Shown: positions 39,675-54,402, numbered from the stretch's first letter. The stretch is 64,000 nt of DNA from Crambe crambe (GCA_963924555.1 OZ004591.1:6572001-6636000), one strand, 5' to 3'. Numbers and translations: made by a program. Notes: generated by a model from the sequence alone, not told the origin.

Positions 39675-40121
39675 GGATGGTGTGAAGGTGGGTTTTACTG
39701 AGAGTTGCTATGTAAAAAACGCATTTTCTTATCAGATTCCTCGATTCCCAGACCTGCTAAAACTTGTTCACCTCTAGGGTGAAAATTATTTGAAAGGCGA
39801 GAGAAACCGATGATTATCCTTGCTGAGCTAGCCTTATGTTTACATACTCGATAGAAATGGGTGTGGCATCCGCTCACCGCAAGTCACGTGCGAGAACAAT
39901 CTATGAATTTCACTATCGAAAATTGCGATTAGCAAGTCACAAATGCTTGTATTGTGACACTGTTTTGCTAGCTTAGTACTACCCAAGGTTGGAAGGTACT
40001 GTATTCTTTGACCTAGCGGACACCTTATCGGATCTTGTACCCTACGGCCAAAACCGTGCAGTTGGTGGTTCAAACGGTGAGCTGACAAGAAGTTGCAGTT
40101 TCTGGAGCTGAGTGAAGAAGT
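39675..40121. promoter_or_regulatory. Head-to-head spacer, MOSPD (-) / IQGAP (+)
   Basis: 447 bp separate divergent start codons. A tcacgtg E-box core (about 39883) lies centrally. A second ATG-rich segment near 40112-40122 precedes the IQGAP start. Shared promoter use is inferred. Confidence 0.5.
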
Positions 40122-40542
40122 ATGGCATCGTACATAGGACAAACTCTGAAACACTTGATGAAGAGACCCAGAAGAGTCCCCAAAATGGACTCCATCGAGG
40201 AAGAAGACGTAGAGTCACTAACTCCACAAAGGTTTGAAGAAGTCTTTCTCAAAGGTTAGTTCCAATCCCAATACAGCTTTAATAGCTAGCTTTGCTGTGG
40301 TTCTTTCACTAGTGAAGAAACACTAGTGGTTGCTAAGTTAGCTAAAGTTGTATAAATATTGTTTTAAGCTGGTTGCTAACCTCTGATGTGGTTGGTGTAT
40401 GTACAGGGCTTTGGAAAACCTGGGCAGTAAAATTGTTTCCTAGTGAAACCCTCTATTATTTCTCCTACAAAGTATGCAATTAACTTGTGACTATATGGTT
40501 TTTATGAATGCAAATCTACTGACATGACCCAGAGTAGAAATT

Positions 40543-40589
<47 letters not shown>

Positions 40590-41311
40590 ACTGGGGGATA
40601 TTGATTTTTGGTCATATGTGCAGCATACTCATTGAAAAATTAGCCTTAAATTGGTTGTAAAATTGTGACCAATGGTGTCCTTTCTCGGCTGAATGGGCAG
40701 CACCCATTTAAATTTCATAAGGAATAGAGACATAATAATTATTACTATTGGCTTGTAATATCAGATCTCAGTGGGGGTCAACATGTGTAGTGTTATGTAG
40801 ATCACACAGTACCAGCCAAAAATAAAAAAATGCATACCATACTGGCCTTCTATGCCTGTGTAATGAGAATAATGTTGTATACATGCACTGTATTAAATCA
40901 ATTGTGGTGGTAATAGTTTACATTAGCTCCACCTGGGAGTTCTTTAGGTGTGGGTCTGTACTCCTGGAATGAATTAGGGCTCTGCAGACGATTATTAGGT
41001 ATAAGAACAGCGGTGACGAGATCAAGTTGAAAATTCGAAGAGCTTTTGATCGTTCCATCTCGTGTCCCTGTGGCATCTTCACTTTATTGGAATGGGGAAA
41101 TCCTGTTCATTTTAGTAGTCCCACCAGAGGTGATGCTTGGCCCTCTTAAGGCTGTACTTTAATGTTGGCTGTATTGAGTGCCAGCACTACAAAAGGGAGG
41201 ATATGAGATTTTGGTTTCTCTCTCAAACACTTGAGTCAGGATGAGTGGGTGCTGAGGGGGAGGATCTATTATAGAGAATTGGCCTCAATTAATGGCCACA
41301 TTCAGCTGAGC

Positions 41312-41357
<46 letters not shown>

Positions 41358-43707
41358 TGATAATGGTGAGAAGGGAGTGGTTGATACCTTCCTAGAGAAG
41401 ATTTTAGGTCGTGAATTAGTACTTGCAATGCTACTCAATGTTCAAAGCTGTCCCCTTAGTGTAGTGAAACAGAATAAGAATGTCAAGTATCCACTTCATT
41501 TTACACTCACTTAGGCTACACATACAACATGCAAGTCTTTTGCTGTACAGACTCTGTCATTGTATGCATGTATGTGCTACAAATGCCTCTTAATGTGCTA
41601 GTCATAGGCAGTTGAGTTCTGTTGACAATGAGAAAACTCTTTTTTGTCACAGACTGTAAGAGCATAACTTACTGATTTCTTTTTTCCACTGTTTATGTTA
41701 GAATATTAAATATATCATCTGTTTCAAGTGGTCTAGCTCAGCTGAAATCACTTACAAATTGCTCCCTGTATCATTCGATTGATGGATCATTAAGTAAACA
41801 TTTGTGTGCCCTGGAGCTGGATCAGTTAACTTTATAAGCACTTGGGGAGTGAGTGAGTGAGTGAAGAGTGAGTGTACACTGTGTTGTGTAGTAAGTTAGT
41901 AAGCACTACAATACATTGTATGGAAGAGCAATTTATCCTTTATTTGAAATGCAAAGAATCCTGCGTTTTATATCAACTGTGTGCCAAAAGAAGTATGTTG
42001 CTCCACCTTGTAGTGTTGGTCCACTTCTCTATCCCTGTATGTGCGTTCTTCAGTGGTATCTATTTATCATGGCAACCACTCCCTGTTCATCTCCCCAAGT
42101 GTACACTTTTAGAACAAAGAGTTTCATCATGTACTGGATATATGTATATGTTCGTGTCTCTACTTTGACTATCATCCAGTCAACACACATTATTTTCAAA
42201 GTGTCCTGGCTGCAGGATATTGTGCTGAGTCAGCTTGTTTTTTGTACTGTCTGTGTGGTTTGAATCTGTGCCTGGGCTGCTTCACTACAGAAAATAGACA
42301 AGACTTCATTTATCTCATAATAATGGATGCAGGCATGTTATACAGTATACAAAGTGAAAGAGAGAGGTGTGTGGAGACAAGTTGTTGTCGTAATCAGCTT
42401 CTAAAAGGTAATCTGGATGTCTATTAAACTTGCAAAATGGAGAGGCTATTTGCTCCAGAATCACACTAACAGGAACACTCAAGATACAGCAGCATACTAA
42501 TACTAATAACTCCTTCAGAGAATGTTTTGACCTGATCATAAAAAGCATGTGTGCTTTCCATATTTTTGAGCAGTGATGTAAGCACACTTTTAATAAAAAA
42601 AACTCAATATATAGGGTACAACATCCTAGCACCAATCAGCATCAATTATCACTTATGGAAAGTCAATTGAACTGCAAGGGAAGTACACATGAATTATCTG
42701 TTTAAAAATGCATGGGTGATCTTTTTTTGGGGTGTATCTAATGGCCAATTTGATTCTTTGTTGTCGGTTCCAATTTCATCTCAACTTCCCTATGAAGTTG
42801 AGCAAGACTCTGTGGTTTGTATGTATGTATCCACTCTTTAGGAATGAATCTTCTCGCAGGTAGTATTCCTTGAAGGCATGATACATATCTTCATTCCACT
42901 GCAATCATCTATAATAAATTGCCTTCTCTATTAATATGCTATGAAGCCTTGGGTTGCTATGCTCGTTAACGGTAATTGATTGAATTGAAGTAAAGGAGCT
43001 TAGTTATCTTAGCCCGCTGCCGGTTCCCTAAAAAATGTATTAATTCTGAAGGCATTGGCTCACAACTTGAGGGCTAAGTAGCTTGTCATCGCAATTGAAC
43101 AATGGAACATGCGGAACTATTCATTGCTAGGGACTATGATGTAGTGAGCTGGACACTGCATCAGTGTGAGTGTGTATCACAGTATTCCAACAATTGTGAC
43201 CCTCAAGATATTTGCGTGGGGCGTACAGAGCTGAAGCAACTGCTCATAATATGTCATGGAAATTGCTGAGCAAATTTCAGTGTTTGGGGTATGGGATTAA
43301 ACATTTCTGGCTCTGTGGTACATGACTGGTGGTTAGTGACCTGTACGACTAGTGGTGGTGGTGAATAGTGACCTATACAACTGGTGGTCATGACCTATAG
43401 GACTGGTGGTGGTATACATGACCTATAGGATTGGTGATGGTATACATGACCTATAGGACTGGTGGTGGTGTACATGACCTATAGGACTGGTGGTGGTGTA
43501 CATGACCTATAGGACTGGTGGTGGTATACATGACCTATAGGACTGGTAGTGGTGACTTAATATGACCTATAGGACTGGTTAGAGGGTTCCAAGGTATGAC
43601 ACCATCCTTGAAGAATCTGTAGATTCGACATTCCCATGTCTCCAAGTCTATATTAAATAATTGGAGTGGTGGATGTGGTGGTACTGTCATGAAAAGTATG
43701 TGTCTAA

Positions 43708-43764
<57 letters not shown>

Positions 43765-44725
43765 CCATATTAATAATATACTTGGACAGTGCATTTCAAA
43801 GCTATAGTGCAAGGTCTGCCCAGTATTGTAACTTGTGTCACAGTCACTAGTTTATGCACATTTATGGTATGTCATGTTTAACGGCTGATGGCTGTGAGGC
43901 GCACACACACAAATACTTAATGGCTGACGGCTGTGGGGCGCACACAAATACTTATTCGATTAGTCCTATTAAACAAACCACAAAACTATTTTTTTTTTTT
44001 TGCATGGCTCTAAGTTGATGACCTTCTGTTTCAACCAAGGACTTCTACCACCCTGCTGGCACCAGGGGCTAGTCTGTGAATTTCCTTAGTGGTTATAGGG
44101 AGGGTCTACAGTAGTTTGCAGAACAGTTGTCATGCATCAGGCAGGGATAGGTGGTGGCTTTGAAGTATTTCTGGCTGGGGAACAATAAAATGTTTTCATA
44201 GCCCTTAGCCACTAGCTACTCCAGAGCCTCTGCCTGATGCATGACAACTGTTCTGCAAACTACTGTAGGGCCAATCCTGTCTTGAAGAATGAGAAATAGG
44301 TAGTGACTTACATGGAGCAACCTTATCCTTTCATCCATGCAGCCATAGAACAAATAGTATCCACCTATTCCCCTTGACAACCAACTTGCAATGCTACTAG
44401 ATGTAGTTTTAAACCATGAGGGAGGGAGGGAGAGAGAGGTGGTATGTGTACCTATAGAGAAGTTCAGGGTCTAAAAGAGCTGTATTGATAGACAGACTTC
44501 TACAGCTTGTGCATGACAGTCTCCAGAGCATTATGGAGCAGTGTTAGTCCCAAGGTAGCAGCAGTAGCCCTTCTCTATTCTGTAGCCTCCAATGGTGATG
44601 ATTTAGTCAATAGTGCAGACAAAGGGCTGTGTATCAACAGCATAATGCATTCAAGTGTCCATTCAACCTTACCCTGCTCCATTCTTCCACCTTATCCAGC
44701 TTGCATTCACCACTCTTGGCATCTC

Positions 44726-44778
<53 letters not shown>

Positions 44779-47700
44779 GTGTGTATTTGGAACTAATAAT
44801 TGACAGTTGTTCACAGTTCATTAAGTTGTCCACACAATATCTGGTACATGTGGACTTGAAGCTCCATTGATTCACAAGAGGAGATGCACCCACTACAGCT
44901 GACACAAGGTTAGGGGTCTGAGGGTTTGTGGTGGAATAGCCAGTGATGATTGTTAACCAATCACGGAAACTAATCAGACACTATCAATACAGTACATGTA
45001 TGTAAAAAACAATATTATTGGCAGTCTGACAACCTCTTTCATCAAGCAATTCCCTTCAGTAGGGAAAACCCTTCATTAAAATGAGGTTATTACTTGTTAT
45101 TCGGGTGTTTGAATTTTCAGTATTCAGTTGAGAGAGAGAGAGAGAGAGAGAAAGAGAGCCTCCCACACACTGTCTGGCATAATACCATAATATTGAGCAT
45201 ACACATGCACTCAATTGAGGGAAATGCTTGAATTATGCAAATATTAGCATAATTGGTTCAACCCTACAGTACTAAGTGTGCCTGTACATGTGTGCACATG
45301 TGTGTATACATGTATGCACATGTGTGTATACATGTATGCACATATATGTAAAATAATATGTAAGCATCAATTAAGGTTCTTCCACTGGTCACCTGTGTGT
45401 ATGCAGTCAACTCAAAATTGTCTGCCCACAAACCAGAAGTTTTCTGTACTTGATCCTTGGCTTCTTTGTGGGTGATAATTGATAGTGGATATAGAAACAG
45501 ATGCCTTCTGAAATTATCTCTCTCTAGCTGTCTCCTCATTCCATTGCTCACTCCTGTGCAGTATACTATTTTCCTTCTCAGTATATCACTGTAAACCTGA
45601 TCACTCTAGTATACTACAATAGTAAACTATCAGTATACTGTAGATTATTGGGACTCCCCCGATAATTAATAAAGTGCTCCCTTAAATAATGAAGCCACAA
45701 CATCACTTTAGTAATCATTTACCACTGAGAGTGCCAAACTTAAAATAGTCTTTGATTGTGGTACTGTACGAGCATAATAAATGCAATGCAAATTTGATAG
45801 TGCTCAGCATGATGCTCAACAGCCTTTTGATGATCAAGTAGTTGGTTTACTGTTGTTGTTTTTTTAATGGGCGTATTTCCCACAAACATGCAGAAGTCAG
45901 TGGGTACACAGTTTTCACATCCTGACGAGCACTTATTGATAACAAGCACTTTTGCCACTTACTCGATGTTGTATGTACTTCCACACACACACACAGTTCA
46001 ACATGAAGTGCTGCATCTCAAGGATCAGATATCTCACCAGAGTAAGAGCAACTTCAAATTGGAGAAAGATCTTCGGTTCCTGGACTCCAAGATTGCTCTT
46101 CTTATTAACCACAAGATAACTGTAGCGGTAAGTGATTCTAACTTAGTAGAGTGAATAGAAAAAAGTATAGCCATCTTTTATAATTATTCTCTTCCTGTAG
46201 GAATTAGAAAACCGAGTTTTTGATGATAATTCACCTTCATTACTATCAGGTGGGTTGGTCGATGTGGTGGAGGGGTAATCATTATTAACCCTCAGTGCAC
46301 ATTGATTGGACTTGTGAAGTAAAATTATCCATATAATATCATCCTGTTCATAGCATTAAATATGGAATGTACAACCCAAACTGTGGGGTTACAGTAGTCA
46401 GTTGTGTGTGTGTGTGTGCATCTGTTACATCCACCACGCTGCCAGTATCGATCAGAATGCTTCAATTTCAGCCTTAACGATGTCTAGATGAGCCGATTTT
46501 TGGATAAAAGCTTTATTCCGGAAAGAAGGGCAAGCTTTCCAGTAATACTAGATAGCCTATACACACTCCAGACTGCCAACCATTACCTACTCTATCTGAA
46601 ATGTTTTAGGCTGTGTGAGACTACAAGGTGAGCTGATCTGCATCTGTTTAGTGGTGTAGAGCAACAGCATAAATATTAATGAGTGTCTTTAGTGACAAGT
46701 CTACGACTGTGTTGCTCATTACAAGCCATTATAATCAGCTACCTCAGAGTTCTCCAAGCATGTTAGCCTCGTCCCAGACCCTTCCCACGCCTGGGGACGA
46801 GGCTACAAGCATGTGGGCCTCGTCCCCAGACCCCTCCCATGCCTGGGGACGAGGCTACAAGCATGTGGGCCAGTAGTAGAAACATGCTAGCTAGCTCTAC
46901 TGAGTTATGCTTTTAAATACCTAGTTATCTGCTCAATATCTGTAATAGTTATCGATAATACTAGAACTAAGCATTTTCAGTGTGCGACTTCCATTGTGTA
47001 TGTGTTAATTGTTGTATGTACTTTATGTAGGGAATGATTTGAAACACACTGAGGTAAGTTTTTCTCTTTCTCCCTCTCCCTCTTTCCCTCCTCCCTCTTT
47101 CCCTCCTCCCCTCCAAGCCCTCCCCTTCTTTTCCTCCTGCCTTCCCTCCCCTGGACTCTCCTTCCCCTCTTCCCCTTCATTCCCTCTCCTTCTCCCCTTT
47201 CCCTCCTCTCCTCTCTTCCTCTCCTTTCCCTCCTCCCCTTCATTCCCTCCTCCCTTCTACCCCTCTCCTTCTCCCCTTTCCCTCCTTTCCCGCCTCTCTT
47301 CCTTTCCCTCCTCCCCTTCTTTCCCTCCCTCCTTTCCCTCCTCCCCTTTCCCTTCCTTCCCTCCCTCCCCTCCCCTCCCCCCTCCCCTCCCTTCCTCCCC
47401 CTCTCCTCCCCTCCCTTCCTCCCCTCCCCCTCCCCCTCCCTTCCTCCCCTCCCCCTCCCCTCCCCCTCCCCTCCCCTTCCTCCCCTCCCCTCCTTTCCCT
47501 CCCCCCTCTTTTCCTCCTTCCTTCCCCAGTTGCCTTGATTCCTACCTCTCCCCCTCCAGCTTTATGGCCGACTCTTTTTCCTGCTGCAAACTTCACCTGA
47601 GTACATAGCCCACTTGACTCGACAGGTTTCTCTGCGTGAGATAGATGGTCTGCTCCAGATAGTCATGTTCACGCTCTACGGGAATCAATACGAGAACAGA

Positions 47701-50261
47701 GAGGAACACCTCCTCCTCTCCATGTTTGAGGTATGTGCTCCACCTCCTTGAGAAAACCCCTCCTTGTTAACCTGGGATGGAAATAAGGCTCTAATTTGAT
47801 AGAAACTTTGATTAGGATATCCTTGAAAAAGAACTACTATTTTAGATTTCTTCATTTCGAGCCAGAGAATAGCTCCCTCATACAAAAATGATTCCATAAT
47901 TATGAACTCTATCACAGGCAGGGGGAGGGGCTGGTTTGTATGCAATCTTTGCATGCACCAAATTAGTATAGATTTTCTGTTCCAGCATGCACTGACCTAT
48001 GAAGTCCAGGAGGCCACCGAGATCAATAGTTTGATGCGAGCCAATACTGCAATCACCAGGATGATGACCACCTATTGCAGGTATATTATATAGTTATCAA
48101 CACACATATAAGTGTGTTTTTAGTATTGACAACATTTACCAAGTGAGACCATATATTTTGAATTGGTAAAGGGTCTACTACCCAAGTGCCTATACACGTG
48201 GTACAAAGTTCTTGATTAATACCTCTATCCTTTGATTTAAACAAATAGAAGAGGTCCTGGACAGGAATACTTCAAAACTACTCTTGGAGAGACCATCTTG
48301 AATCTCATAGCATATGACAAATCTCTTGAAGTGGACCCTCTCAAGATCTATCAGGAAATGATTGACAATGAAGAAGTCGAAAGACCAGCTGAAGCCGACA
48401 AATTTCTTTTAGAGGTAAGTGATATGAATAGAACCTCACTCCTTATCTTCCATCCCTTCCTCCTCACCCCTCCCCTCCTTTCCTCCTCTCCCTCCCTTTC
48501 TCCCCTCCCTTCCTCCCCCCTCTCTTCCCCTCCTCCATTGCCCCTCCTCCCTCCCTTCCCCATCACCCCTCTTCCCAGGCTGAAAGAAACACAAAAGTGA
48601 AGCAGCTAATAGAAGAACACATTCCAGTGCTGCAAGACTTTGTGTTGAGAATCCTGAAACTCCTGAAGGAGACGATCGACAAAGTCCCCTACGGAATACG
48701 CTGGCTCTGCAAAGCCACATCGTCACTCGTCCACGAAAAGTTCCCAGAGACCCAACCTGATACCCTCAATGCCTTCATCGGAGGCTTCTTCTTCCTAAGA
48801 TACATTAACCCAATCATAGCTACCCCTCATGGTCAGTCCCTTAATTAACCCTTTCATTTCTCAGTTTATCCCTTAATTTAACCCTGTCATTTTCAACTTA
48901 ATTAGCCCTCTCATTTCCAGTTTATCCTTTAATTTAACCCTATCAAAATTTCAATGATGCAGAAAGGTAGATTGATGCTTCCTAAGTCTATATAATAAAG
49001 ATAGAAAAGATCATTTAAGTCTCTGTCATTTCTGTTGATTCCTTAATTAACTCTCAATATTTCCTAGTCTGATTGTTAGAGTATGAGATTAGTATTAATT
49101 AATGAATCATTCAGGAGGGAATACCTCACAATACTTCATTCCCATCCAATTATCACTACTGGCAGGCCATAATTAATCCAATTAAACTACTCATCATGGC
49201 TGCTTGTTAGTTACTTGACCCAATTAATCCTAGCCCTCAATATTAATCAAATTTTATTTCAGCCTGCCGACTTATCAGTAATCCACCGTCATCCCAAGCA
49301 AGAAGGAATCTAACACTGGTCAGTCTTGATGATCATGTGATTATCATGTGATTATCATCGTGTGATTTTTGGATAGGTTGCCAAGGTGATCCAGAAATTG
49401 GCCAGCACAGCTGGTGCAGATGTGAGAGAGAGCTACATGAAACCGCTGGAAGCTTTTGTCAAGGAGCATCACGAAAGTTTAAAGGTGAGAGGGGGGAGCA
49501 AGAACAAAAGGGGGGACATCCCTGGTCGTTTAGTACAGTATTAAAAGACCACACCAGATTTCTATTTAGTGTAGTCAGTGCAATTTTTCCACAGTCTAGA
49601 GATTTTTGGATATATCATATGTAATGCATAAAAGACTTTGGCTCTTTAATTATGTTACTACTCTTTCCTGCGGTTGCAGTAACCCAATCAGCCATTTTAT
49701 CCTGTTATTTTGTCTGTCTTCTCCCCACAGAGTTTCCTGAGTGGACTTTGTGACATATCAGACTTTCACGAGTCGTTGCAGCTTGAGGAATATGTGGCTC
49801 TCTGTCGGAACGACATCTGCATTGATATCTCTGTCAGTGAAATTGGACTTCTGCATAAACTCCTACTCAAGTACCAAGAAAAAATAGTGAGTACATAAAG
49901 TGGTCAATGATCCTTACCTATTGTAGTTATTTGGTGCAACTTAGAATGACGACCCTTACCCATTACAGTACATGACCCTTTAGTACATGTACTGGCCATA
50001 TTATGATTTTTTTTTAGTTTACCACACCTGATCTCTCAGGTAGCATACAAAGTCTGACAAAGTTATCAACAAAATCACAGAAAGTTGACAACTTTGGGTG
50101 GATGTATGCGACCTGGGAGATCCTTGATATACTATACTACCACTCATTGAAGACTTCTATTTTCATCTTGCTGATTCCTATGTCAAAAGTGCTGTTAATT
50201 TTCTCAATAGCTTATAATTTCTATGGTTTGTTTTCATAAATTCCCCAAAATATGAATATGA

Positions 50262-50293
<32 letters not shown>

Positions 50294-52683
50294 GGCCTTA
50301 ATGATCTTTGAGCTCTGCAACAGTATCTGCTGTTATGCAGTTGAGCAGTTTAAGAAATGTGATATATATAGTGAATTCTCGTCTGGTCCAGTGTCTACCA
50401 GACCAGATGCAAGTGAGTGGAGTACAGAGGAAACGAACTGTAAAATTAACCCCTAGTCCTCCATTTGATACCCGTAAACGTGTGAACTTTTAGCCTTTGA
50501 TCTTCTAGAGTAGAGCTGTGTACTTTAATGACACGCTCCCATTGAGTTATTAAAACTTCATTCTGAATTGGATTTCAAACTTTTAAAAAATTAAAAGTAT
50601 CATTGAACTGGTGCGTTGCGTTCTGAGAATTTGTGGTATATAGTGTTACTACTGTGTTGATTTCCCAATACACATTTCTGTGCGTGTGGTAATAATCAAA
50701 TGTCTGGTGTCGGACTCTTAACCTCGGCTCCTTCCCCCCGCTTCCAGATCCCCTCCCCCGATGATCCTCTAACTGAACTCTTGAGGGACATCCCTGAACC
50801 CACGGAGGACATGCCGACAGATAACACCTCTCTGACCCTTGACCTCATCCATGGCTCCAGGGATACCATAGGTTATATATATTACCATGACCACCACTTG
50901 GTAGAGATGTAAGAAAATTTAATCCTCCCCTCTCTTTTTTTTTTTTTTTTTTTTTTTGCAGATCTGCCGACCTTTGCACCCCGGGGAGTGTCATTAGATG
51001 TATCTGATGAGATAGCCACCACTCGCAGACAAAGCAAACATCTCCTCAGTCGACTTTTTACAATGGTGAGTCACCCTCAAGGAGTCACCTGTTTATAGAT
51101 ATTCATGTGGGGTGAAATTTTTGTGGTTAAAAAATTAGGTTCACACTTTAATTTTTTGCAAAAAAAACAACGAAAAACAAAAAAAACAAGTTTGCATTCA
51201 TACAGTATCAGTTTCCAGAGATTATGGCTGGGAATAATTAGGGGGCTGGGTATTAGACTAATAATAATTAGGGGGCTGGGGAATTAGACAGCTGGGAATA
51301 ATTAGGGGGGCTGGGGAGGGGGGAGAGGGAGAAACAAACCCAATTAGCATGTTTTCATTCCATACCCCCCATTACCCCAATAGCAGACTAAGGTAAACTA
51401 GAGGCAGAGGGTTTGTAAAAATGCCCAGGAGTGCATATTTGTGGTGTCTGATAGCCGATATTAGCACATCATAAGAATGCTTGTAAGGCAAGCAGGAATG
51501 TTTCTCTGGACTTACAAGGCAGTGCACTCTGGGGAGTGGATGGAGCGATCAGCGCTCCAGCTACATAGCTGCTACATAGTTCAACTGCCCACATTTGGCT
51601 GGATTGCTGCATGTCTTGGCACTGCCACACTCTACAGGTGTCTCACAACATGTAGATTCCTCTTTCCAGCCAGACTCTTGTTTATACTCTGGACATAAAC
51701 TTTTTCAGGGAATCAGAAGTAATGGAAGTAATTAATCTCCATCATGGGTAAAACCCTTCTAATCAATTAGTCTCTTGGATTCCTCTTTCCAGCCAGACTC
51801 TTGTTTATAACTTTTTCCAGGGAATTAAAAGTAATGCTTTTGCATTGGTGGGTAAAAACCTTCTAATCAGTTATTATAGTGGACTCTTATTTACACTGTT
51901 ATGACTCTACGGGTACATACTGAGTAAATCCCTTTAATTATAAAAGAACACAGGTCACGATTCAGTGGGATCGTCCTATTCCAATGACCCTAACAGGACG
52001 TATCAAGTGTAGGTCAGAAGGAAGGCTCCTCAGATGTAAACAGTTTAAAAAAAAAAAACAGGCATCACAGTTTTTACTGCAATGGAATGGTGGTTCCTGT
52101 AGCATGTGATTTTGTGTGGATATTCTGATATGCTCTCAAAAACAGAACTTCTATAATGATATGCCCTAAGCATACATTGTGGTTATGTCCATGATATAAT
52201 GTGCCTGCAATAAGATAGCACTGAGCTCATTGTTCAACTGTATCATTGTTCAAAATGGTTCCACTGTATCGTTAATGTGTGATTACTTTTACCCTCGACT
52301 TTGGCTTAGTTAAGTGGCCAGCCATTCATGATGTATTGGCCTGGGATGGCCTAGTGGTATTTTCTTGCATAGTAGGTAACTGATCCATCAGCTGATTGAT
52401 ATGGTATCCCAGTGGACGTCTAGACTCATTCAAATATTTGAATTTTACCCACAAGCCATTCTTGTGGTCGATGTAGCGTTTGTCTTTGATGTGTGCAAAG
52501 GGGATTGGCTAGTTTAAGATCAGAGTTATGCATTCAGATGTCACCAGCTCATCTGTCTTCAGCTTTTGTGTATGTTTCTTCTTTGAAGATTGTTCTGTAT
52601 AAGTGTTAGCTTATTGAGTGGACCTGGAGGGTCGTGTTCCCTTCATTCACTGGAGACGAATATGATAGCCTTATTAATCCAAC

Positions 52684-52727
<44 letters not shown>

Positions 52728-54365
52728 GTGTTGCTCAAAGAGATAAGAATTGTGACCTTTTCAGCTTTGTGTTGCAGATGAACTTTTCCTGGGGTGGGTT
52801 GGAACTTGGACTGCAATGCAATGGTTGCTCAGATCGGTGGTTTGATACTGAGATGAATGTGTAAATATGTCCTCAATGCAGAGGTCATTGGGTTATAATG
52901 TAGTTTGATATATGGACTTATAGATTATTTTCAATGCAGAGGTCATTGGGTTATGGTGTAGTTCAATACTGAAGTTTTGTAGATGTGTCCTCAATGCAGA
53001 GGTCATCGTTGTTGCGTTATAATGTAGTTTGAATAGAAATCGATGAAATGGACTTATAGATGTAGAGGTCATTCCAGAGGTCATCTTGGTGGTAGTTAAC
53101 AAAAAAGAAAACACCAAATCATAAAAAATCATTCTTAGCTTCAATGCAAAATCTGGCAGTGATGTCATTGGCCTTTGAAGTTATGTAGCAACCAGAGGTG
53201 GGAATGCTTGAACTCGTGCATTTCAGTTGTAAGAGATTTTTTTTTTCTTCCATTGCTGTTCATGTGACTTCAATGCAGCATATTGCATGGATGTTGCTGT
53301 TCATGTGACTTCAATGCAGCATATTGCATGGATGTTGCTGTTCATGTGACTTCAATGCAGCATATTGCATGGATGTTGCTGTTCATGTGACTTCAATGCA
53401 TGGATGTTGCATGGATGTTGCTGTTCATTTGACTTCAATGCAGCATGTTGCATGGATGTTGCTGTTCATGTGCAGCATGTTGCATGGATTATGCTGCAGG
53501 AATTGATCCCTCGCATTCCACAGCAAGTAAAAGTGCCCACCAATTCCTGGAAGAGCCTGGACATGTCGTTTTCAGCTGGCCTGATTATAAATTCTAGGAA
53601 GTTAGCCATTTCCTGTGATAATTTTCACCATTGTGACGTTATTGGGGACTGTTGGCAAAGAGAGTTGATACGAGAAGGAAGGGAATGGGAAGTCATTAGG
53701 CCTCTGCAAGTATATTTATTATGAGCAAGACCCTATTATCTATTTCTTGAGAAATTAATGATAACACTTTTGCTACCAAAAGGGAGGTGATGATCTGTCC
53801 TCATTTCTTCGCATGTGGTTTTTAACTTTGGCACATGTTTCTCCTATTCTTCCCTTGTTTATACCACAAAGAAGCAAAGTTTTTTTCACGCTCTTGTGTC
53901 AGGGTGAAGAATTAGGTATCCATGGTCAGCCTATGTTATTGATTGGTGACAATTATAATTTGTAACAATATCCATTTTGTTTTGGATGCAAATGAAATGT
54001 ATAAATGACTTCTTAATTGCTGTGGTCAAATATGTGAATTGGGCAGTTTCATGAGGGGTGAAGTAGGTTTTACGAGTTTACCAATTTGAATGGATTTGTA
54101 TATGGCTGGTCACACATTCTTGGTGTCGTGCAGATATGCGACCACAAGTTTAGATAAATCGTGACACTAATTGTTGATTTTTAGAGCTCTCCCTGAAAAA
54201 AGAAAGGTGGGGACGATCCATTATCATTTATAGCTCATTGTACCCCCTCCCCTGAGGTGAAGGGGTAGCCCCTTGTTATTTAATGGCTCGTTAGAGATGC
54301 AATTACCTGCTGAGGCAATTACTTGATAGAAGCCTGCTGAGGTGGTAGAAGCCTGCTAAGCAAGG

Positions 54366-54402
<37 letters not shown>

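Larger units (their letters stand above)
40255..45996 (+). other. IQGAP intron 1 (5.7 kb), repeat-rich
   Basis: No second gene is recognised inside. It carries five GA microsatellites (40544-40583, 41310-41355, 43711-43760, 44729-44775, 45129-45158), all GA on the sense strand, plus the minisatellite, palindrome and alternating tract listed separately. A short coding-like stretch at 40988-41158 (ends in TAA, contains [17 protein letters not shown]) does not fit the IQGAP frame. Confidence 0.6.

Noticed and set aside
41872-42263. Overlapping 98- and 115-codon frames in IQGAP intron 1
   Set aside because: Composition looks random, both frames are equally open, and no domain is recognisable.
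50308-50493. Extra IQGAP exon in intron 11 (61 codons)
   Set aside because: Exons 11 and 12 already join in phase; this stretch ends in a stop without a usable donor.
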